A DNA stretch of 32,518 nucleotides from Deltaproteobacteria bacterium (lineage in GTDB: Bacteria; Myxococcota; JACPTQ01), in NCBI GenBank assembly GCA_016192705.1, contig JACPTQ010000008.1, positions 1 to 32,518 on the forward strand, read 5' to 3'. Both the position numbers and the translations under genes were made by a program. Of the stretch, positions 6,653-12,759 are shown piece after piece (the stretch's first letter is position 1; each line of letters begins with the position of its first letter). The notes under the pieces are model-generated. The model made no database searches, was not told where the DNA came from, and saw only the letters and a program-made list of their open reading frames with translations.

Positions 6653-8815
6653 ATGTGTCGAGGGTTCTTTGCCGTTTTGTGGATTGGCGTATCGATTCTG
6701 ATTGCGGGTGCGGGTGCGGATGCGGACGCGGGAGCAGGTGCGGAAACGGGAGCCGATGCGGGCGTGGGAGCGGATGCTGATGCTGATGCGGGTGCGGGTG
6801 CGGATGCGCTCTTGTACAAAACCACCGTCGTTGGTTGGCGCCCCGTGACCGCGGCGTCGTCGACCGTGGTGCGCGATTTGGACCTTGCACTTCGACCACG
6901 CGCGCGACCAGCCGACATCTTGCAGGTGACGCCCGGACTTTTCGTGATTCAACACGCGGGTGGCGGCAAGGCGAACCAGTACTTCTTGCGCGGATTTGAC
7001 GCCGACCACGGAACCGATGTCGCGCTCTTCGTCGACGGGGTTCCCGTGAATCTCGTCTCGCACGCGCACGGGCAAGGTTACGCCGACCTCCACTGGCTTA
7101 TCCCAGAAATCGTTGATCGCGTTGAAGTCTATAAGGGGCCTTACTTTGCGGCGCTTGGCAATTTCGCGACAGCCGGTGCGGTGAACGTCGTCACGCGCGG
7201 AGCAGATGACGACCACTCCGCGAGCATTGGTGCGGGTTCGTTTCGTACGTTTCGCACGCTCCTCACGGCGTCGCCAAAGGATGACGGCTGGCGCGCCCTC
7301 GTCGCGGCTGAAGTTTACGCGTCGGACGGCCCGTTCAAAGCGCCCGAGGGGCTAGAGCGGTACAACTTGTTTGCGAAGTGGACGCGCGACCTTTTACCGC
7401 GCGCGCAGGTTTCACTCGCCCTAACGAGTTATGCGGGTGGCTGGAATTCGTCGGGACAAATTCCGCTCCGCGAAGTCGCGGCCGGGCGCCTCGATCCGTT
7501 TGGCAGCGTCGACCCGACGGAAGGCGGCGCGTCGCAACGTCACAGCCTCGTCGCCCAAATTGCCGCGCGGCCAAACTCCGCGAGCGAATTCGCGCTCACC
7601 GCGTACCTCGCACTCTATAAACTCGCGCTTTACTCGAACTTCACGTTCTTCAGTCGTGACGCGGTAAATGGCGACATGATTGAACAATCCGATTCACGAA
7701 CAGAGGTCGGGATGAAGACAAGCTACAAATTCGCGAGGCGCGCGGGCGACATCTTTTTTCAAACGACGTTCGGCGTTGAGATGCGCCACGACGCCCTTGA
7801 GAACTCACTCTACAACGCACGGGCGCGCGAACGCCTCACGTCGGTCGTCGACGCGCAAATCAAGGAGACGAGCCTCGCCGCTTACGTCCAAGAGGAAATT
7901 TCGTGGGCGCACTGGCTTCGTACGGTGTTTGGGCTTCGCAGCGATCTGTTCGTTTTCGATGTCGCCGACATGCTCGAAGACCGCGCAACGACCGGCACGA
8001 AAACCTCGGGCGTTCGCCACGCGGGATTCGCGAGCCCGAAAGCGAGCGTCATCGTGTCGCCTCTCGATGCGCTCGACATCTTTTTGAATTTCGGCATGGG
8101 CTTTCATTCGAACGATGCGCGCGGCGTTGTGCGCGGGACAACGGCCGCGTCACCTCTCACGCGCGCGATCGGGTACGAAATCGGCGTCCGGACGCGGCTT
8201 TTGGATCGCCTCGATCTCGCGGGGGCTTTTTTCGTGCTCGACCTCGACAGCGAGACGGTGTGGGTTGGCGACGAAGGGACGACCGAAGCGCGCGGCGCAA
8301 CGCGGCGACTCGGCGGCGAAGTCGAGATGCGGCTCAAGATCCTCCCGTGGCTTGTTGTGGACGCCGACGCAACGCTCACGAACGCAACGTACACATCGAA
8401 CGCCGGCAATGGAAACGCCGTCGCGCTCGCCCCAACGTTCATGCTCTCGGCCGGCATTTCTGCACGGCATCGGACCGGCATCTATGGTCGCCTCGGCCTC
8501 GTCCACATCGCCGACCGCCCCGCGACCGAAGACCAATTCTTTACGGCACAAGGGTTTTCGCGCGTCGACCTCACGCTCGGCTATCGCCACAAACGCTTCG
8601 ACGTGAACGTTGCCGTGCAAAACTTTTTCAACGCGTCGTGGCGCGAAGCGCAGTTTGGAAACGTCTCGCGCCTCGCAACGGAGACGTCCGCCGCCAATTG
8701 CCCCGTGGGCACACGCGCCGTTTCCGAAGCCGGCAGTTTTAGGGGCTGCGAAGATCTTCACTTCACGCCCGGCGCGCCATTCAGCATTCAGGCCACCGCG
8801 ACACTCTTTTTCTGA
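6653..8815 (+). CDS. TonB-dependent outer-membrane receptor
   Basis: A 720-residue receptor. The ATG at 6653 follows GGAGGAG and opens a signal peptide (MCRGFFAVLWIGVSILIAG), so the longer TTG form at 6614 is rejected. After cleavage comes an Ala/Gly/Asp low-complexity run (about residues 19-52), then the plug domain: ILQVTPGLFVIQ, FLRGFDADHGTDVALFVDGVPVN, HAHGQGYADLHWLIPE and VDRVEVYKGPYFA...GAVNVVTRGA. The remainder is a beta-barrel with alternating aromatic strands, ending in ATLFF; terminal Phe is the usual outer-membrane-protein signal. The plug is His-rich near the ligand face, and a His-rich exported protein is encoded just upstream. This suggests uptake of a metal or metal complex (ZnuD-like role), by inference only. 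Confidence 0.9.
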   Translation: MCRGFFAVLWIGVSILIAGAGADADAGAGAETGADAGVGADADADAGAGADALLYKTTVVGWRPVTAASSTVVRDLDLALRPRARPADILQVTPGLFVIQHAGGGKANQYFLRGFDADHGTDVALFVDGVPVNLVSHAHGQGYADLHWLIPEIVDRVEVYKGPYFAALGNFATAGAVNVVTRGADDDHSASIGAGSFRTFRTLLTASPKDDGWRALVAAEVYASDGPFKAPEGLERYNLFAKWTRDLLPRAQVSLALTSYAGGWNSSGQIPLREVAAGRLDPFGSVDPTEGGASQRHSLVAQIAARPNSASEFALTAYLALYKLALYSNFTFFSRDAVNGDMIEQSDSRTEVGMKTSYKFARRAGDIFFQTTFGVEMRHDALENSLYNARARERLTSVVDAQIKETSLAAYVQEEISWAHWLRTVFGLRSDLFVFDVADMLEDRATTGTKTSGVRHAGFASPKASVIVSPLDALDIFLNFGMGFHSNDARGVVRGTTAASPLTRAIGYEIGVRTRLLDRLDLAGAFFVLDLDSETVWVGDEGTTEARGATRRLGGEVEMRLKILPWLVVDADATLTNATYTSNAGNGNAVALAPTFMLSAGISARHRTGIYGRLGLVHIADRPATEDQFFTAQGFSRVDLTLGYRHKRFDVNVAVQNFFNASWREAQFGNVSRLATETSAANCPVGTRAVSEAGSFRGCEDLHFTPGAPFSIQATATLFF
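6701..6810 (+). repeat. GCGGGT/GCGGAT hexamer tract inside the TonB receptor gene
   Basis: Degenerate 6-bp units (GCGGGT, GCGGAT, GCGGGA, GCTGAT) run for about 110 bp and encode Ala-Gly and Ala-Asp dipeptides at the N-terminus of the mature receptor. The same kind of tract follows the inserts in the genes at 16727 and 26894. Confidence 0.75.
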
Positions 8816-8910
8816 GCGGCTGGGGTCTCAAGTCACCAGCGCGATTCAAAGTTCACCGCGATGTCCCGAGCAAATCGCTTGAATTCGAAGGAAAAGACCG
8901 GGCAATCGGA

Positions 8911-8930
8911 GACTGACCGGTCGGCCAGTC
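8911..8930. promoter_or_regulatory. Palindromic operator-like site upstream of the catalase-fold gene
   Basis: GACTGACCGGTCGGCCAGTC has 9-bp arms around a 2-bp centre with one mismatch. It lies 49 bp ahead of the start codon at 8979. TetR/AcrR-type repressors commonly bind sites of the form ACTGACCGGTCGGTCAGT, so this is a candidate for such a regulator. No TetR gene lies in the window. Confidence 0.45.
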
Positions 8931-8978
8931 ATCGGCCGCCAAATTGCACTTGTTCGGTCCAAATAAGGAGGACCGACC

Positions 8979-10154
8979 ATGAACCGACAGATTTCAGGTT
9001 TGACCGCGCTGCTTTTCGTCAACTGCATCGACCCGGGATTGTTGCCAAACGACTCCGACCAAGAGGCGTTTCCGGGAGGTGCCGAGGAGTCGGGGTTCGA
9101 GGCCGCCGACAAGGCCGATTCGGCGCTTCACCCGCTTGAGCGTCGCTTGCGAAACGAACAGCAACTCATCGACGAATCGATCTCCATCTTGACCGCGAAC
9201 ATGCGACGCCTTCACGGCGGTCGCGGCGTGATGCGACACGGCCTCCACGCGAAGTCACACGGTTGCATCAAAGGCACGCTGACCGTTAACCCCGGTCGCC
9301 CGGCGCGCGCGCGCCACGGCCTTTTTGCGAACGAGGGCACCTACAACGTCTGGACGCGGTTTTCGAGCGCCCAACCCAAGGTCATCGCCGACGCCGCCCC
9401 CGACGCACGCGGCCTCGCGATCAAAGTCACCGGCGTTTCGGGCCGCCGCCTCCTAAACGACGGCGCCACGACGCAGGACTTTATTCTCTTCACGCACCCC
9501 GTTGGTCTCGGCGTCGACATGCGCGCCATCCCCGATGTCCTAAAGACGCTCGCCAACCCCGCGCACGCCGCGATCCTCGTCCTCAAGCACCCCGAAGTTG
9601 TCGCGAACACTGCGGTCGCGTTTGCCGCCGGGGCCCTCGTCGCAAACCCACTCGAGACGCGCTATTGGAGTGCCGCGCCGTACAAACTTGGTGCGACGGC
9701 GGTGAAGTATTTCGCAAAGCCGTGCGACTGGACGGTCGATGGTCCCGTGTGGCCGCTTTCCATCAACATCCCGAACATTCTGGCCGCCGACTATCTCCGC
9801 GATGCGATCCGCGAGAAGCTCCAAGGTCCGGGTGCGTGCTTCGACTTCATGGTTCAGTTTTACGCGAATCAGCGACTGACGCCGATTGAAAACCACCTCA
9901 AGAACTGGACGACGTCGGTCGCGCCGTTTCACAAAGTCGCGACGATCAACTTCCCGCCGCAAGACTTCGAAAAGCCCGCGCAGCAAACGTTTTGCGAGAA
10001 CCTGTCGTTCAATCCGTGGCGCGGCGTCGAGGATCATCAGCCGCTTGGCAACCTGAATCGTGCGCGCAAGAAGGTTTACGAAGCGGTCTCCGATTTGCGT
10101 CGCACGACAAACCGCGCGCCCAAGACCGAACCGAACGGCCACGAGACGTTTTAG
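8979..10154 (+). CDS. Catalase-family heme protein (divergent)
   Basis: A 391-residue protein resembling the shortened catalase-like family rather than true catalases (which are about 480 or more). Seen: HGLHAKSHGCIKGTLTV, where His90 corresponds to the distal heme His of the catalase HAK motif; NVWTRFSS; PDARGLAIKVTG; TTQDFILFTHPV; and LETRYWSAAPYKLGATAVKYFAKPC. The catalase proximal Tyr motif (RxxxY) is not obvious; the C-terminus instead has NPWRGVEDHQPLGNLNRARKKVYEAV, as in this family. Relatives may peroxidise lipids or detoxify peroxides. The ATG has AAGGAGG 7 nt upstream. The N-terminus (MNRQISGLTALLFVNCIDPG) may be a short signal with a lipid-modifiable Cys16, but Asn at -1 is atypical. 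Confidence 0.85.
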   Translation: MNRQISGLTALLFVNCIDPGLLPNDSDQEAFPGGAEESGFEAADKADSALHPLERRLRNEQQLIDESISILTANMRRLHGGRGVMRHGLHAKSHGCIKGTLTVNPGRPARARHGLFANEGTYNVWTRFSSAQPKVIADAAPDARGLAIKVTGVSGRRLLNDGATTQDFILFTHPVGLGVDMRAIPDVLKTLANPAHAAILVLKHPEVVANTAVAFAAGALVANPLETRYWSAAPYKLGATAVKYFAKPCDWTVDGPVWPLSINIPNILAADYLRDAIREKLQGPGACFDFMVQFYANQRLTPIENHLKNWTTSVAPFHKVATINFPPQDFEKPAQQTFCENLSFNPWRGVEDHQPLGNLNRARKKVYEAVSDLRRTTNRAPKTEPNGHETF

Positions 10155-10264
10155 CGCCTTTGAATCGTTGCGCTCGGTGCGCGCTCAGACGAGAATGGCA
10201 AAATGAAAAAACGCGCTGGCGAGCGGGTGTCGGCGCCCGTGTCGGTTTGGGGTTAGGGCCGGCA

Positions 10265-10909
10265 TTGTCCCTCGTACTCCTCGTCGAGCGCAGGCGCACT
10301 CTCCGCAATGCTCTACTCGCCGAATCGCGCCTTCGCGAAATCAAATTCGTCCATCGCGGTTCGATTGCTGCGGCGGTTGCGACGACCGATCTTCCCCACG
10401 CGGTGTTCCTTGACGTCACCTGCGACGATTCGGTTGGGCGCGCCATTGCGCGAACCGTGCATCGTTTCTCAACGGTCCCCGTGGTGGCGGTCGGCCCGCG
10501 CGACCCGAAGGCGATCGTCACCGCCATCAAGTCGGGTGCCGCCGGTTATCTCTTCTCCGACGAACCAGCGGGGCGCTTCGTCGCGGCCGTCCTCGACGTC
10601 GTCGATGGCGGACTCCCGTTTTCGGGCGACGCCCTTCGGCTCGTTATCGCGCGCGCGCGACGTGACCAGGCGCAGCTTGCGCCGTTCGTCCCGCCGTCGC
10701 CCTCGAAGGCCGTGCACCTCTCGCCCGCCCAAAAGGTCGTGTTGTCAAAGTTGTTTCAGGGCTTGAGCTACGAACAGATTGCGCTCGAGCTCGGGAATTC
10801 GATCAACACCGTGCGGACGCACGTGCGGGTGATTTACGAGCGGCTTGAAGTCAACTCAAAGGCGGATGCGATACGGGCGGGTCTGCGGCTTGGAATCTTG
10901 GAAAGTTAG
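10265..10909 (+). CDS. LuxR/NarL-type regulator with degenerate receiver domain
   Basis: About 214 residues from a TTG at 10265, where receiver-like sequence (SLVLLVERRRTL) begins; the frame stays open upstream to 9992, inside the catalase gene, but that part is not protein-like. A TTG at 10247 is also possible. The N-terminal half resembles a response-regulator receiver: VFLDV could carry the phospho-Asp and KSGAAGYLFSDEP ends it. But the acidic pair is VER, and the conserved Lys is replaced in GYLFSD, so normal phosphorylation is doubtful. The C-terminal half is a clear LuxR helix-turn-helix: LSPAQKVVLSKLFQGLSYEQ, then IALELGNSINTVRTHVRVIY. Its stop overlaps the stop of the opposite gene by 3 bp. 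Target unknown. Confidence 0.8.
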   Translation: MSLVLLVERRRTLRNALLAESRLREIKFVHRGSIAAAVATTDLPHAVFLDVTCDDSVGRAIARTVHRFSTVPVVAVGPRDPKAIVTAIKSGAAGYLFSDEPAGRFVAAVLDVVDGGLPFSGDALRLVIARARRDQAQLAPFVPPSPSKAVHLSPAQKVVLSKLFQGLSYEQIALELGNSINTVRTHVRVIYERLEVNSKADAIRAGLRLGILES

Positions 10910-12435
10910 TTGCCGGTCGAGCCGGACGCGTAACCGTACACACCGGTCTGCTGGTAGTGGTACTCGTTGCAGTAGTGCGACTCGCCCCAGCTCCAGCTGT
11001 AATCGTAGCAGCTGAACGGGTAATCCCACGTCGAGTTGTACGGCTGGAGCGTGACGGTCGGGTGCGCGTCGAGCACTGTCCCCGTCGCGTCGGTCACGGT
11101 GAAGTCGAACGTGTAGTCTGGCCCGAACGTCCATTGCTGGCCCCAGCTCCCCGACCAGTCGTTGAACGTGTAGTAGCCGCTGTAGCTGCCGCCATTGTAC
11201 TGATACCAGTAACGGTAGTAACCCGACGACAGATAGACCGCGGCGCCCGCGTACCGATAATAGTTCGTCCATGTTCCGCCGTAGTTGTTGGTCCCGTCGG
11301 TCCAGTTCCATGAATTGAGGTAGAAATAGCTGTAGGTGTCTGGGTCCCAGCGCCAAACCGCGGCGTTCCTATTGCCCGCGCCGTCGTCCCACGACCAATC
11401 GGCTGCCATATTAGTGAAGTTCCAGCTGTTGGCCGTCGCGCCGCCCGTCGATTGCTTCAAGTCGACGGAGGTCAGCGGAAACGTCATCGACGTCGGGCTC
11501 CAGCCCCAAAGTCCGCCCTGCTGATACCAGCCTTTGTAATCCCAGCTGTAGTTCCAATCCGAGTCGGATGCGTAGGTGCCGTCGTTGTACCGCGACCATC
11601 CCTCAGAACGGCCCGTGTTGTTGTAGGTGATATCTTGCGCGTAGGCGCTGAAATAGAACGGTGCGGACGCGCTCACGATTTCGATCGTTTGCGTCGCCGA
11701 GTTGTTCGTGAGGTCGTAGTCGCCCGGAACGACGTCGCTTGCGCGAACTTCGAGTGTCTTCGTGCCGGCCGAGTTGAAGACTTGCGTGAACGCGCACGAA
11801 ACGGTGCCGCCGCCATCGATCCAAACGCCGGGCGCGCGGTCGACTTCGGCGCCGTCGACGAAAAGGACGCAGTTCAGTGTCGCGCCGACGTCGCCGTTTG
11901 TTTCGGTGATGGTCGCGGCGATGTTGACCGGAGCGCCGACGGTCGCGCGCGAGGGTGCGCTCAAGCCACCGACCGAGACATCCGGTCGGAGCTTGACGTT
12001 ACCTTGCACGGTCACGACGTTCGTGCGTTTCCCGTCGATGCCCGTGATGTTCGCCTGGGTCTGAATCGGCTGGCCGCGTCGAAGGTCGTCGTAGGTGTAC
12101 GTAGCCGAGCCGCCACCCGTGAGGCCGTTGTAGTTTCGGTTCCAACGGAGATCGCCGTTGGCGTCGAATGCCTTCATCTGCACCTTGGAAAGGTTGCCGG
12201 GGGCCGTTGCCGCCGAGTCGAGCTGCCCGGTTGTGACTTCAACGACTGTGTTGCTGTCTTTGCCGAGGAGCGCGCGCACGGAAAGGGTTGCGTTCCCGGC
12301 GCGACCGGTCGCCGCCGAGGGATTCTTCTCGTGGTAGCGGTTGCTGTTCGGGACAAGCGTTGGGCCGGCTGCGAGGGCCGACGCGGCAAAAAGGGTTGTT
12401 AGGCTCGCGAGTGCGAGCGGGGACCATTTCATCAT
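10906..12435 (-). CDS. Secreted protein with CARDB-like domain and Trp/Tyr-rich C-terminal half
   Basis: About 509 residues. AAGGAG (in 12442-12448) is 6 nt from the ATG at 12435, whereas the ATG at 12441 touches it, so 12435 is preferred. A clear signal peptide (SPLALASLTTLFAASALA) precedes the mature protein. Residues about 140-265 resemble a CARDB/Ig-like module (PDVSVGGLSAPSRATVGAPV, then DYDLTNNSATQTIEIV), typical of extracellular proteins. The remainder is strikingly rich in Trp, Tyr, Ser, Gly and Asn, for example WNWTDGTNNYGGTWTNYYRY. I know no family with this composition. An extracellular adhesive, carbohydrate-binding or amyloid-like role would fit, but is a guess. It has its own promoter-like sequence and inverted repeats upstream. 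Confidence 0.8.
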   Translation of the reverse strand: MMKWSPLALASLTTLFAASALAAGPTLVPNSNRYHEKNPSAATGRAGNATLSVRALLGKDSNTVVEVTTGQLDSAATAPGNLSKVQMKAFDANGDLRWNRNYNGLTGGGSATYTYDDLRRGQPIQTQANITGIDGKRTNVVTVQGNVKLRPDVSVGGLSAPSRATVGAPVNIAATITETNGDVGATLNCVLFVDGAEVDRAPGVWIDGGGTVSCAFTQVFNSAGTKTLEVRASDVVPGDYDLTNNSATQTIEIVSASAPFYFSAYAQDITYNNTGRSEGWSRYNDGTYASDSDWNYSWDYKGWYQQGGLWGWSPTSMTFPLTSVDLKQSTGGATANSWNFTNMAADWSWDDGAGNRNAAVWRWDPDTYSYFYLNSWNWTDGTNNYGGTWTNYYRYAGAAVYLSSGYYRYWYQYNGGSYSGYYTFNDWSGSWGQQWTFGPDYTFDFTVTDATGTVLDAHPTVTLQPYNSTWDYPFSCYDYSWSWGESHYCNEYHYQQTGVYGYASGSTGN

Positions 12436-12497
12436 TTTCATCTCCTTGTGCCCCTGTACTGAAGACTTGGTTTCTCTGTCTCCCGGAGCGGCGCGCA

Positions 12498-12526
12498 GAT
12501 ATAGCGTCTTGTCGAAAGGTCGACAA
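12498..12526 (-). promoter_or_regulatory. Candidate promoter of the Trp/Tyr-rich secreted protein gene
   Basis: On the minus strand TTGTCG (12521-12526) and TATATC (12498-12503) are separated by 17 nt. Transcription would start near 12491 with a leader of about 50 nt. A perfect inverted repeat overlaps the -35 and spacer. Confidence 0.45.
12509..12526. promoter_or_regulatory. Inverted repeat overlapping the leftward promoter
   Basis: TTGTCGA and TCGACAA form perfect 7-bp arms around a 4-bp centre (AAGG). The position over a promoter -35 and spacer suggests a repressor operator. Confidence 0.45.
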
Positions 12527-12539
12527 TCGCATGCGGAGT

Positions 12540-12559
12540 TATCGCATGTTCATGCGATA
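12540..12559. promoter_or_regulatory. Perfect 9-bp-arm palindrome in the divergent region
   Basis: TATCGCATG and CATGCGATA flank a TT centre. The half-site ATCGCATG recurs 14 bp upstream (12526-12533) and a related GCGATGCGAT lies near 12630. This is the arrangement expected for a dimeric regulator with extra half-sites. Confidence 0.45.
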
Positions 12560-12725
12560 CGAGATGTGATGATATGGTTTCAGCGTAAAAAATTGTTCAT
12601 TTCGTGTGCTTTGTTGAAATGTAAACACGCGATGCGATGGTTTTGGCGCGGCGGGGTCGTTTTGAATAGGAATTCCAAGCTGAGGAGAGGCCCGGAGATC
12701 TTTCAGGTGACAGTTGAACGTCGAT

Positions 12726-12753
12726 TTGATTGAGCGCTCTCGACCTGTAGAAT
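12726..12753 (+). promoter_or_regulatory. Candidate promoter of the phosphotransferase-GNAT operon
   Basis: TTGATT (12726-12731) and TAGAAT (12748-12753) are 16 nt apart. The expected transcription start falls on or next to the GTG start codon at 12760, so the mRNA would be leaderless or nearly so if both calls are right. Confidence 0.4.
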
Positions 12754-12759
12754 GTCGTC

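Larger units (their letters stand above)
12442..12759. other. Divergent intergenic region between the Trp/Tyr-rich gene and the phosphotransferase operon
   Basis: This 318-bp gap is clearly less GC-rich than its surroundings, with AT-rich patches around 12560-12640. It holds one promoter-like pair for each direction and two perfect inverted repeats (listed separately). An additional copy of the half-site ATCGCATG is at 12526-12533. No protein-coding frame is convincing here. Confidence 0.6.

Noticed and set aside
9992-10264. N-terminal extension of the LuxR-type regulator
   Set aside because: It overlaps the end of the catalase-fold gene in another frame and does not resemble a receiver domain.
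11452-12402. 316-codon plus-strand frame
   Set aside because: Antisense to a secreted protein with a clear signal peptide; composition is that of a shadow frame.
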